Position numbers and translations under genes: made by a program. The notes beneath the pieces were generated by a model, which saw nothing but the letters and a program-made list of their open reading frames with translations, ran no database searches and was not told the origin of the DNA. From DATKEG01 sp035544515 (GTDB taxonomy: Bacteria; Acidobacteriota; Vicinamibacteria; Fen-336), in NCBI GenBank assembly GCA_035544515.1, contig DATKEG010000253.1:1-23368 (forward strand): a stretch of DNA of 23,368 nucleotides, given 5' to 3'. This document shows, in pieces, positions 1 to 7,153 of this stretch. Numbering within the stretch: position 1 is the first letter of the stretch; every line of letters begins with the position of its first letter.

Positions 1-160
1 CAGCGCGATCGACGAAGCCCCACGCGGAGCGGAGAGCGCCGCATTCCGGTCACGTCCGGCGCTCGCAGCGGAGCGTTTCCGCTCGCGGCGGCGGCGGTTC
101 ATCCGCCGCAGCGCGATCGACGAAGCCCCACGCGGAGCGGAGAGCGCCGCATTCCGGTCA
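1..160. repeat. 108-bp tandem repeat, about 1.5 copies visible
   Basis: Positions 1-52 recur without mismatch at 109-160, giving a period of 108 bp; the repeat may continue beyond the left edge. The unit spacer (53-108) holds a perfect hairpin, gcggcgg at 91-97 pairing with ccgccgc across a ttcat loop, and a smaller one, gagcg/cgctc, at about 71-84. The right-hand copy ends exactly on the stop codon of the M28 peptidase gene (158-160), so the unit lies in that gene's 3' flank. The hairpins could help end the peptidase transcript, but no T-tract follows them. Confidence 0.85.
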
Positions 161-1807
161 ATGCTCCGTTTCGGTGGGCGCCGGATCGGGGGGCGACTCG
201 CGCGGCAGCGGCTTGCGGGGGAACCGTTCCTCGCGCATGGCCGCGTGGTAGGCGAACGAGGCCAGGATGGCCGAGGCCTGCACGAGGTCGTCCCGCTCCA
301 CGCGATCGTAGAGGTCGAGGTTCGTGTGGTGGGTCCGCGTCGAGTAGTCCGCGTCGTCCTGGATGAACTGGAACCCGGGCAAGCCCACGGCGTCGAACGG
401 GACGTGGTCGGTGCTCCCCGTGTTGCGGTTCGAGACGGTGGTGGCTCCGAGGTCGGCGAACGGACGGAGCCACGCCTCGAAGATGGGCACGGCGGCCGCG
501 TTCTGCTGGGTGTAGACGCCGCGGATGCGGCCCGTCCCGTTGTCCACGTTGAAGTAGGCCGACAGGTGCGCGTGGTCGGGCCGCAGCGTCAGCGGGCCGG
601 TGACCCGGCGCAGGTACGACGGCAGGCTCCTCTCCGCCGGATCGGCCGGCTCCGGCCGCGACCCGAAGTGCTCGCGGACGTAGGCGCGGGCGCCCAGCAG
701 TCCCTGCTCCTCGCCCGTCCACAGCGCGACGCGGATGGTGCGGCGCGGCTGCACGTCGAGCGCCCTGAGGATGCGCGCCGCCTCCATCACCACGGCGGAG
801 CCGGCGCCGTTGTCCGTGGCGCCCGTGCCTCCGTGCCAGGAATCGAGGTGCGCGCCCAGCATGACCACCTCGTCGCGGCCGGGGATCTCCGCCACCGTGT
901 TGTAGGCCATGACGTCGCCGTCCAGGAAGCGGGCGCGCACCTCGATCTCCAGCTCCACCGGCGTGCCGCGGTCCACCAGGCGCACCAGGCGGTTGTAGTG
1001 CTCGGCCGCCATGACCAGGGCGGTGACGCCGGGGTTCTCGTCCGGGTGGCGGGAGCCGCCCCCGGCCACGCGCACCAGCGCTCCCTCGCGCGCGCTCGCC
1101 TCCACCGTGGCCAGCACGTTCTCCGCCGCCAGGAACTCGCGCAAGGCCTTCTCGAAACGCGCGCGGCGCAGGGCGCCTTCCCGGTCACGCGGCCGCCGCG
1201 GCCTCCGCCCGTCCTCTCCCGCGCCGAACTCGGCGAGCCGCCGCAGCTCGGCGTCGCTGTAGCGGCTGAAGAGCGGCCGGTCCGGGCCCTTCAGCTCGCG
1301 CGCGTCGTCGAGCAGCACGACCCTGCCCGCGAGCTTCCCCTTCGCCCGCTCGAGGTCGCCCTCCGCCTCGAGCTTCCACTTCACCACCGCGCCGCGCCGG
1401 GGCCCGTCCGTGCCCGGCGTCCACGCCTTGGGCAAGGCGATCAGCGGCACGGCGGCGGGCGAGACCATGTGCACGGAGGCGCGCTCGAACGTCCAACCCC
1501 GGCCGAACGGCCCCCACTTCTCGAGCCGCGCGCCCTGCAGGCCCCAGGACTCGAGCTGCCCGCGCGTCCACTCGTTGGCCTCGCGCAGCTGCGGGGAGCC
1601 GGTGAGCCGCGGGCCGATGACGTCCGTGAGGTGCGCGAGCGTGTCCATGACCTTCGAGTTGTTGAAGGCCTCGTCACGTATGCGGGTCACCATGGCGAGG
1701 TCGACGGGCTCCTCCGCGCCCGGCGTGGCCGGCGCGGTGCCCGCGCCGAGGACGAGTGCGAGTGCGAGTGCGAGTGCGAGTCTTGGACCGGGCCGGCGTC
1801 GCGTCAT
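158..1807 (-). CDS. secreted M28-family zinc peptidase
   Basis: Predicted exported di-zinc exopeptidase of family M28 (aminopeptidase / glutamate carboxypeptidase-like), 549 aa. It begins with an Arg-rich n-region and a Leu/Ala signal peptide (about residues 1-30). A PA-like insert domain probably spans about 110-270. The catalytic domain shows the metal-ligand series expected for M28: H320 in AHLDS, bridging D332 in TDNGAG, the E366-E367 pair in TGEEQG, D422 in NVDNG, and H493/H494 near the end. The likely role is trimming peptides in the periplasm or outside the cell. The ATG at 1805-1807 has no Shine-Dalgarno but lies just below a good promoter. Family assignment is firm; substrate is unknown. 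Confidence 0.9.
   Translation of the reverse strand: MTRRRPGPRLALALALALVLGAGTAPATPGAEEPVDLAMVTRIRDEAFNNSKVMDTLAHLTDVIGPRLTGSPQLREANEWTRGQLESWGLQGARLEKWGPFGRGWTFERASVHMVSPAAVPLIALPKAWTPGTDGPRRGAVVKWKLEAEGDLERAKGKLAGRVVLLDDARELKGPDRPLFSRYSDAELRRLAEFGAGEDGRRPRRPRDREGALRRARFEKALREFLAAENVLATVEASAREGALVRVAGGGSRHPDENPGVTALVMAAEHYNRLVRLVDRGTPVELEIEVRARFLDGDVMAYNTVAEIPGRDEVVMLGAHLDSWHGGTGATDNGAGSAVVMEAARILRALDVQPRRTIRVALWTGEEQGLLGARAYVREHFGSRPEPADPAERSLPSYLRRVTGPLTLRPDHAHLSAYFNVDNGTGRIRGVYTQQNAAAVPIFEAWLRPFADLGATTVSNRNTGSTDHVPFDAVGLPGFQFIQDDADYSTRTHHTNLDLYDRVERDDLVQASAILASFAYHAAMREERFPRKPLPRESPPDPAPTETEH
1754..1781. repeat. GAGTGC hexanucleotide microsatellite in a signal peptide
   Basis: Four perfect GAGTGC units plus a partial fifth (28 bp). 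On the minus strand they encode the alternating Leu-Ala run of the M28 peptidase signal peptide (residues about 10-18). Unit gain or loss keeps the frame and would change only the hydrophobic core length by two residues per unit. Confidence 0.9.
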
Positions 1808-1819
1808 GGGACGGGGACG

Positions 1820-1848
1820 AAGCTAACACCCGGTCCAAGCAGGGTCAA
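1820..1848 (-). promoter_or_regulatory. sigma70-like promoter of the M28 peptidase gene
   Basis: Read on the minus strand, TTGACC (1843-1848) is followed after exactly 17 bp by TAGCTT (1820-1825). This is 5 of 6 to the -35 consensus and fits TAnnnT at -10. Transcription would start at about 1813, giving a leader of only about 6 nt before the ATG, in keeping with the missing Shine-Dalgarno. It lies in the 60-bp gap after the MBL gene, so the peptidase probably has its own promoter. Confidence 0.55.
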
Positions 1849-1874
1849 TGCGGTTCAGCCCTGCGGTTCAGCCC
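1849..1874. repeat. 13-bp perfect tandem duplication at a stop codon
   Basis: TGCGGTTCAGCCC occurs twice head to tail (1849-1861, 1862-1874). The second copy contains the stop codon of the MBL-fold gene (1868-1870); the first lies directly upstream of the -35 element of the M28 promoter. It looks like a recent slippage duplication at the gene end. Confidence 0.85.
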
Positions 1875-2509
1875 TCGTTCAAGAAGGGATTGCGCCGGCG
1901 CTCCCCGCCGACGGTCGTCTCCGGGCCGTGGCCGGGGACGACGCGCGTGGCGTCGTCGAGGGTGAGCAGGTGCCTGCGGATCGAGGCGATCTCCTGGTCG
2001 AAGTCGCCGCCCCAGAGGTCGGTGCGGCCGATGCTGCCCGCGAACAGCGTGTCACCCGAGAGGACGAGCGGCTCCTGGCCGTCCAGGCGGAAGCAGAGGC
2101 TGCCCGGCGTGTGCCCCGGCGTGTGCAGGACCTCCGCGGCCACGGCACCGGCGTGCACGCGGTCGCCATGCGCCAGGTGCTCGTCCACCTCCGCGCGCGG
2201 CGGCTCGGGGATGAGGCCACCCATCCATTGCGACTGCATGCGCAGGTTGTCGTAGAGCGGAAGGTCGGCCTCGTGCAGCATCAGCCGCGCGCCGGTGGCT
2301 TCCTTGAGCGCGTGGTTCGCGCCGACGTGGTCGATGTGGGCGTGCGTGTTCAGGATCGCCGTGCAGCGCAGGCCGTGCTGGCGCAGCGCGGCCAGGATCT
2401 TGTCCACCTCGTCGCCGGGATCCACGACGATGGCCTCGCCCTTCTCCGGGTCCCCCAGGATCGTGCAGTTGCAGCGCAGGGCCCCGACCGGCACGACCGT
2501 GACGAGCAT
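1868..2509 (-). CDS. MBL-fold hydrolase, glyoxalase II-like
   Basis: Metallo-beta-lactamase-fold hydrolase of the hydroxyacylglutathione hydrolase (glyoxalase II / YcbL) type, 213 aa, predicted cytoplasmic with a two-metal site. The full ligand set is visible: THAHIDH (H56, H58, D60, H61), HTPGH (H133), SGDTLF (D153) and VPGHGP (H193). The length matches the short YcbL-like class that lacks the long C-terminal glutathione-binding domain of classical GloB. The likely substrate is an acyl-thioester, which remains uncertain. The ATG at 2507-2509 has no Shine-Dalgarno; a TAAGAT hexamer lies 6 nt upstream. Confidence 0.88.
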   Translation of the reverse strand: MLVTVVPVGALRCNCTILGDPEKGEAIVVDPGDEVDKILAALRQHGLRCTAILNTHAHIDHVGANHALKEATGARLMLHEADLPLYDNLRMQSQWMGGLIPEPPRAEVDEHLAHGDRVHAGAVAAEVLHTPGHTPGSLCFRLDGQEPLVLSGDTLFAGSIGRTDLWGGDFDQEIASIRRHLLTLDDATRVVPGHGPETTVGGERRRNPFLNEG

Positions 2510-2515
2510 CGGAGC

Positions 2516-2521
2516 ATCTTA
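2516..2521 (-). promoter_or_regulatory. candidate -10 element of the MBL-fold gene
   Basis: TAAGAT on the minus strand ends 6 nt before the ATG of the MBL-fold gene. No Shine-Dalgarno and no convincing -35 are seen. The spacing would put the transcript start at or next to the start codon. Confidence 0.35.
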
Positions 2522-2564
2522 GTCCGGCCGCTCGGCGTGCGCGTGGGGTTCTGATCGGCGGCGG

Positions 2565-4529
2565 CTACAGGCGCAGGCTGTTGGCGTGGTACCAGTAGTC
2601 GCGCAGCTGCAGGGCGAGCGCGGCGGCCACCGCCGCCGCGCTCGCCGTCCACCTCATCCACGCGCGGGGCAGGCTCCAGGCCGCGCCCGCGATCAAGAGG
2701 GCGAGGAGCGGCGAGAGGAACTGGTCCTCCTTGGCCCAGCGCAGCAGCCGCGGCAGGAAGGCCGGCTCCTTCAGGACCATGACCAGGACCCAGGCGCAGA
2801 GCCAGGCGGTCAGCACCGGGCGGCCGGCCGGCCAGGCGCGCCGCAGCGCGAGCGGCGCGGCGACGAGGCCGGCCAGCACGGGGATCCAGAAACCGAGCCG
2901 CCAGACGCGCAGCGCCTGGCGCGATTCGTTGTGGAAGAAGGCGAAGGTCGCGCCACGGAACAGGTCCGGCTCGGCCTCGACGCCGGCCGCGCCGGCGAGC
3001 ACGCCCGGCACGTAGTGACCGTAGTAGACGGCCAGGGCCAGCAGGCCCCCGGCGGCCATCGCCATCGACGCGCCGAGGCGGGCGCGCGGGGGAACCCCGC
3101 GCGCGTCCAGGGCCAGCGAGAGCAGGAAGACGACGCCGAACAGCCCCACGAGCACGAGGGCGCTCGAGTAGCCGAGCGCGGCGGCGCACAGGAGCAGCGC
3201 GGCCGCCGCGATCCGGCGCGGGCGGTCCATCTCCTCGGCGTGCCGCGCCAGGAAGCACAGGGCGGCGAGCGTGAGGGCGGCCCCGAACGAGGCCGGCGCA
3301 TGGGCCCGCCCGAGGTGGTGCCACAGGGGCAGGTCCAGCGCGTACAGGAGCGCGGCGAGCCAGGCGGCGCCGGCGCTCCACAGGCGCGCCGCGGCCAGGA
3401 AGAACGCCGGCACCACGGCCATGAGCAGGGCGGCGTTGAACGCCGACATGGCCCAGTGGAGGTCGAGGCCGGCCCGCGCGAGCCCGTAGTAGAAGAGGTA
3501 CGGCAGCGGCGAGTAGGGGATGAGCGTGCTCGTGCCGAACAGGTCCGACCCCGGAGCCGCCACCTGCGAGCGCGTGGGCAGGTGCGAGCCGTAGCGCAGG
3601 AGCGCTTCCCTCTCCAGCGGCACCGCCGCGAAGTCGAGCGTGCGCGTGACGTGCGTCTCGAGGTCCGGCGGGTTGTGGTTGGGGAAGAAGGGCAGCGCGC
3701 CGTGGACCGTCGTTCCGGCGGCCACGAGCCAGGCGAGGCGGCGGCGGTCCCTCCCCGGCAGGCGACGCAGGAGCGCGTGCGCGCCGAGGCCGGCGAGAAG
3801 CGCCAGGGGAACCAGGCGCGGAGCCGCCGCCGCCACGGGCAGGACCGCGACGCGCGCGAGGGCAACCGTGGTGAGCGCGCCGGCCACGCTGGCCGCGGCG
3901 GCGGTTCCGGGGCCGGCGATCCGCGAGGCGAAAGCGAACACCGCCGCGGGCACGAGCGCCAGCCCGAGGCAGGCCGCCGCGCCCAGGCGAAAGCCGCGCG
4001 GCGCGTGCAGGTCGACGAAATCGACGAGCACCTCCGGGTTCCCCACGTGGTCGCCCGCCACCCGGGCCAGAGGCCGCAGCGACAGGCTCAGCCGCAGTCC
4101 GCGGCCCGCCAGCTCCGCCGGAACGTCGACGTCGTAGCGCGCCCAGGGTCCGGTGCCGGCCAGGACCTCGCCGGCCCGCCGCCCGTCCACGAAGACGCCC
4201 AGGCTGCTGCGCACCACCGCGCGCGCGCGCCACGAAAGGCGTACCGGGCCCGGCGAGGCGAGCGGCACGTCGAGGCGGCTGCCGGGCCGTGCGATGCGGT
4301 AGTAGAACGAGAGGACGTCGTCGGTGGCGGCCTGCGGGTCGATCTCCGCCCGCTGTGTGCGGGACCAGGGACCGTCCACCATCCCGCCGTCGTACGCGCC
4401 GAGCTCGAGGCGCACCGGACCGGGCCCGGCGAACCGAACGGCGAGCGCGGTGGCCACGGTGGCGACGAGGGCCACGAGCGCGGCGCGCGGATAGCGCGTG
4501 GGAGGCGGCTTTTCGGGGGCGGGCGCCAA
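2565..4529 (-). CDS. large multi-TM protein, possible GT-C glycosyltransferase
   Basis: Integral membrane protein of 654 aa. Order: a short basic cytoplasmic N-terminus and one TM helix (about 15-33); a soluble region of about 140 residues looking like a beta-rich module; then about ten or more TM helices to the C-terminus. Between helices are the polar motif PDLETH and, further on, HHLGRAHAP. An acidic pair in the first large loop is typical of GT-C lipid-linked-sugar transferases, but no family is firmly recognised, so the GT-C idea is inference. The start is TTG at 4527-4529, chosen because the upstream ATG is followed at once by a stop. No Shine-Dalgarno is clear. It lies 55 bp upstream of the MBL gene on the same strand. 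Confidence 0.7.
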   Translation of the reverse strand: MAPAPEKPPPTRYPRAALVALVATVATALAVRFAGPGPVRLELGAYDGGMVDGPWSRTQRAEIDPQAATDDVLSFYYRIARPGSRLDVPLASPGPVRLSWRARAVVRSSLGVFVDGRRAGEVLAGTGPWARYDVDVPAELAGRGLRLSLSLRPLARVAGDHVGNPEVLVDFVDLHAPRGFRLGAAACLGLALVPAAVFAFASRIAGPGTAAAASVAGALTTVALARVAVLPVAAAAPRLVPLALLAGLGAHALLRRLPGRDRRRLAWLVAAGTTVHGALPFFPNHNPPDLETHVTRTLDFAAVPLEREALLRYGSHLPTRSQVAAPGSDLFGTSTLIPYSPLPYLFYYGLARAGLDLHWAMSAFNAALLMAVVPAFFLAAARLWSAGAAWLAALLYALDLPLWHHLGRAHAPASFGAALTLAALCFLARHAEEMDRPRRIAAAALLLCAAALGYSSALVLVGLFGVVFLLSLALDARGVPPRARLGASMAMAAGGLLALAVYYGHYVPGVLAGAAGVEAEPDLFRGATFAFFHNESRQALRVWRLGFWIPVLAGLVAAPLALRRAWPAGRPVLTAWLCAWVLVMVLKEPAFLPRLLRWAKEDQFLSPLLALLIAGAAWSLPRAWMRWTASAAAVAAALALQLRDYWYHANSLRL

Positions 4530-4661
4530 GCGGAGAGAGCGAACTTCACATACGCGGGAGGCGGGGTCAAGCCGGCCGCCGGAAATGCCGCCCCGGTGGT
4601 GCCGGGAAAAACGCCGGCCGGCCCCCCGGCGCGGATCGGCATGCTAAGGTGATGGCATGAG

Positions 4662-4725
4662 GCGTGGTCCCGACCACGCGTTTCTGCTACAGTCGCACGA
4701 TCCCCGGCCGCCGCGCCCCGGGGAT
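4662..4725 (+). promoter_or_regulatory. putative promoter, operator dyad and 5' hairpin of the RRM gene
   Basis: Three elements lie in series upstream of the RRM gene. First is a dyad, gcgtggtc (4662-4669) and gaccacgc (4672-4679). Second is an extended -10-like sequence TGCTACAGT, hexamer 4688-4693. Third is a hairpin with arms atccccgg (4700-4707) and ccggggat (4718-4725). The predicted transcript would begin almost at the first base of that hairpin. The -35 is weak and overlaps the dyad, which suggests control by a bound regulator. Confidence 0.35.
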
Positions 4726-4753
4726 TCCTTCGGCTTTTCCGCGAGGAGAGGCA

Positions 4754-5242
4754 ATGGGCGGCCCGGACAGCGTTAGAGGAGAACCGGCCATTTCGAACAA
4801 GGTGTTCGTGGGTAACCTGAGCTTCGACGTCACCCGTGACGAGTTGATCGAAGCTTTCGGCGCCGCAGGCAAGGTGGTGGACGCGAAGGTGCCCACCGAT
4901 CGTGAGACCGGCCGACCCCGGGGTTTCGCGTTCGTGGAGTTCGAGGACGACGAGGCCGCACAGAAGTCGATCTCGCTCATGAACGGCAAGGACCTCAAAG
5001 GTCGGCCGCTGCGCGTCAACGAGGCGGAGAACCGGCCACCGCGTCCACCCGGCGCGGGCGGGGCCGGCTATCGTCCGTCGTTCGGTGCGGGCAGACCCTA
5101 CGGCGGATCGTCCTACGGAGGGCCGCCCTCGTTCGGGGCCCCGGGCGGACTGGGCGAGTTCCCGACCGACGACCGTGGCCGCCCCTTCAAGAACAAGGGC
5201 AGCCGCCGCAACATCCGGCGCCGCAAGCGCGGTTTCGACTAG
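4754..5242 (+). CDS. single-RRM RNA-binding protein with basic Gly/Pro-rich tail
   Basis: Small RNA-binding protein (162 aa from this start), like bacterial RRM proteins often linked to cold or stress response. RNP2 reads KVFVGNL and RNP1 reads RGFAFVEF, so the fold is complete (about 80 residues). The tail is rich in Gly, Pro, Tyr and Ser and ends in a dense Arg/Lys cluster (RRNIRRRKRGFD). Such tails bind nucleic acid loosely. The chosen ATG (4754-4756) has GAGGAG at 4743-4748. A second Shine-Dalgarno, AGAGGAG (4775-4781), sits 8 nt before an in-frame ATT (4790-4792), where family members usually start with M-S/N-N-K; an ATT start is possible. It is convergent with the M24 gene. Confidence 0.9.
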   Translation: MGGPDSVRGEPAISNKVFVGNLSFDVTRDELIEAFGAAGKVVDAKVPTDRETGRPRGFAFVEFEDDEAAQKSISLMNGKDLKGRPLRVNEAENRPPRPPGAGGAGYRPSFGAGRPYGGSSYGGPPSFGAPGGLGEFPTDDRGRPFKNKGSRRNIRRRKRGFD

Positions 5243-5251
5243 TACTAGTCG
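5236..5251. repeat. 16-bp perfect palindrome over the RRM stop codon
   Basis: CGACTAGTACTAGTCG is a perfect palindrome that includes the TAG stop (5240-5242) and a second in-frame TAG (5246-5248). It is AT-rich against its surroundings. It could be a hairpin at the mRNA end or a protein-binding site. Confidence 0.8.
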
Positions 5252-5337
5252 GTCCTCCGGCGGCCAGCGCGCTCATCGGTCGAAGCCGTAGGCTTGGCCG
5301 CCGCGCCCCATACCGTCCCCACGAGCGCACGAAGCCG

Positions 5338-5371
5338 AAAAAAAGCCCGGGAGGCAATCGGCCTCCCGGGC
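5338..5371 (-). terminator. rho-independent-type terminator
   Basis: A perfect 11-bp stem, gcccgggaggc (5345-5355) with gcctcccgggc (5361-5371), carries a 5-nt loop. On the minus strand it is followed by seven T residues (5338-5344), so it best terminates leftward transcription from the M24 gene, with a long 3' UTR of about 320 nt. On the plus strand the downstream sequence (cacgctcttt) is a weak tail, so it may also slow RRM gene transcription. Confidence 0.75.
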
Positions 5372-5540
5372 CACGCTCTTTGGGGCATTCACCCCTTGAC
5401 GCACATCGAAGCGCGTCCTTTGTACGTCTACGATACGACTGGTCCGTCTAGTCGGGCGGGGCTTTTACGCCCCTTCAAGGTCCGGTGGAGTAACTTCCAT
5501 CGCACCTCCGTCGGCTAGCACGTCCCCCATACGACTTTGC

Positions 5541-5620
5541 GTCTACGTCTCGTGTACGTCGCACGTTACGTCGTCCGCCACGCTACGTTTCGCACGTTAC
5601 GTCGCACGCTACGTGTACGC
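5541..5620. repeat. ACGT-rich short-repeat block
   Basis: ACGT occurs about nine times within some 80 bp, far above expectation for such GC-rich DNA. A 15-bp direct repeat, TCGCACGTTACGTCG, lies at 5559-5573 and 5590-5604 (31-bp period), and ACGCTACGT recurs at 5580-5588 and 5606-5614. The sites are self-complementary, so the block could be an array of binding sites or a structured transcript. Confidence 0.8.
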
Positions 5621-5687
5621 TGCGTCATCTCCAATATCGTCCCCGCCACCGGGCCTGTCAAGGGAAAACGCGCATGCGCCCGCCCCT

Positions 5688-7109
5688 TCAACGCACCAGG
5701 TGATAACGCGTCTGGCGCTCGAGCACCCACGACACCTTGCCGTCCGCCCCGAGCACGGCGTCCTCCTCCTGGGCGGAGCGCACATGCTGGCCACCCCACT
5801 CCGGCACCGTGGTCGTGGCCTGCAACTCGATGGAGAACCAGGTGGATGGCATCAGCAGGACGTCCCCTCGACCCGGGACCGCCTGCTGCCGGTCCCAGAG
5901 CCCGACCAGCGGCCCGGCCCCGTGGCCGTGGTCCCCGATCGGGTGCGTGTAGACGCTGCCCTCGATCCCGGCGGCCTTCATCGCGGCCAGGGTGTCCGCG
6001 AGCACGTCGTTGCCCGTGCGGCCGGGCCTCATGCGTTCGAGGAGCAGGTCCTGCAGACGGTTGGACCGCGCCAGCGCCTCCCGGAGCCCGGCGGGCGGCT
6101 CGGTCTCGCCGGCCTTGAGCACGTAACCCACGTGTTGCGTGTCGGTGGCCAGCCCCATGGCCCGGATTCCGAAGTCGGTGTGCAGGTGGTCGCCGCGCTC
6201 GATCACGGTCGCGGAGCTCGCCGCCGTGTACTCGCGCGCGCCCGTGCCGGGTCGCTGCACGCTCACCGAAGGCGGGAACCACTCCCCGAGGCCGAGGTCG
6301 TTCACCTCCTGGCGGAGCCACCACACGACGTCGTCGGTCGTGGTGCGGCCGGGCGTGATGACCTCGCTCGAGAACGCGCGGGCGATCAGCGCATGCACGA
6401 TCCGCATCATCTGCCGGTACGTGGGCAGCATCTCCGGCAGGCGAGCCGCCACGTAGTCCACGGCCAGGTTCTCCGCGCGCACCACCCGCGCCGTCCAGGG
6501 ACCGAGGGCCGCCTCGAGCTGCTCGCGCTCTCCGGCCGAGAGACCGTCCGCGAAGGCGTGCGTGTGGGAGATGTCGAGGGCGATCGTGGCCGGGCGCCGG
6601 TCGTCCACCAGCTTGCGCAGCAGGACCCACTGCGCCTGGCCCCACAGCTCGCGCCCCTCCAGCTCCGGGTCGCGGTAGACCTGGTACAGCCCGCCGTTGG
6701 ACCCGCCGCCGAGGGCCAGCCGTTCGAGGCCCTTCTCGGGGCCCAGGTCGTTGAACACCAGGATGGTGCGCCGCCGCGCCGCCATCACCGAGGGCGACAC
6801 CAGGGAGAAGAACACCGGGTCCTCGTTGTACTCGCGGCAGACGACGATCCACATCGCCGCGCCGTGGCGCCGCATGAGCGGGGGCAGCACGCGCTCGAGC
6901 CGCGCCTGGAGCCACTGTTGCCGGATCCGGTCCTGCTCCCGGAGCGGCGGCAGCGGCGGCGGCATCTCGCCGCGGGGCGCGGGCGGCGACGAGAAGGATG
7001 CCGCGGAGCCGCAGAGGACGAAGAACGCCGAAAGGATCAAGGCCGCGCGCGTGGAGAGGCGCGGGGACGACGGGCGGGAGTGAGGGGCCACTGGCTCTAC
7101 CGCTCTCAT
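5688..7109 (-). CDS. exported M24-family metallopeptidase (Xaa-Pro peptidase-like)
   Basis: Predicted secreted or periplasmic pita-bread-fold metallopeptidase, 473 aa. The ATG at 7107-7109 was chosen because it gives a signal peptide (basic n-region, then TRAALILSAFFVLCGSA). The longer open frame upstream is low-quality and runs into the divergent promoter region. The N-terminal half (about 50-230) resembles the creatinase/prolidase N-domain. The catalytic half shows all five expected metal ligands: D312 (HTDFG), D323 (ATDTQH), a His of HPIGDHGHG (H389-H396), E428 (SIELQ) and E448/E449 (QEED). It probably removes or splits Pro-containing peptides and complements the M28 peptidase. It is divergent from the DM13 lipoprotein gene. 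Confidence 0.88.
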   Translation of the reverse strand: MRAVEPVAPHSRPSSPRLSTRAALILSAFFVLCGSAASFSSPPAPRGEMPPPLPPLREQDRIRQQWLQARLERVLPPLMRRHGAAMWIVVCREYNEDPVFFSLVSPSVMAARRRTILVFNDLGPEKGLERLALGGGSNGGLYQVYRDPELEGRELWGQAQWVLLRKLVDDRRPATIALDISHTHAFADGLSAGEREQLEAALGPWTARVVRAENLAVDYVAARLPEMLPTYRQMMRIVHALIARAFSSEVITPGRTTTDDVVWWLRQEVNDLGLGEWFPPSVSVQRPGTGAREYTAASSATVIERGDHLHTDFGIRAMGLATDTQHVGYVLKAGETEPPAGLREALARSNRLQDLLLERMRPGRTGNDVLADTLAAMKAAGIEGSVYTHPIGDHGHGAGPLVGLWDRQQAVPGRGDVLLMPSTWFSIELQATTTVPEWGGQHVRSAQEEDAVLGADGKVSWVLERQTRYHLVR

Positions 7110-7153
7110 CTCATCACGCGAAGCGTGTCTTGTCGAGGTGATCATCCCTCGTT

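Larger units (their letters stand above)
5243..5687. other. 445-bp convergent intergenic region, structured, no gene seen
   Basis: The region lies between the 3' ends of the RRM gene (+) and the M24 gene (-). Short open frames here show no codon pattern or family motif, so no protein is called. Its contents are a strong hairpin (5338-5371), further short hairpins at 5382-5395, 5398-5417, 5437-5453, 5458-5473 and 5484-5506, and an ACGT-rich repeat block (5541-5620). The hairpin series would fit a structured noncoding RNA, but none of tmRNA, SRP RNA, RNase P RNA or 6S RNA is recognised. Confidence 0.6.

Noticed and set aside
161..2554. Long plus-strand open frame opposite the M28 and MBL genes
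   Set aside because: Antisense shadow with Arg/Val/His-rich composition and no domain; the minus-strand genes carry complete catalytic motifs.
5294..6118. Short plus-strand open frames in the convergent intergenic region
   Set aside because: No Shine-Dalgarno, no codon-position bias and overlap with hairpins and repeats or the M24 gene.
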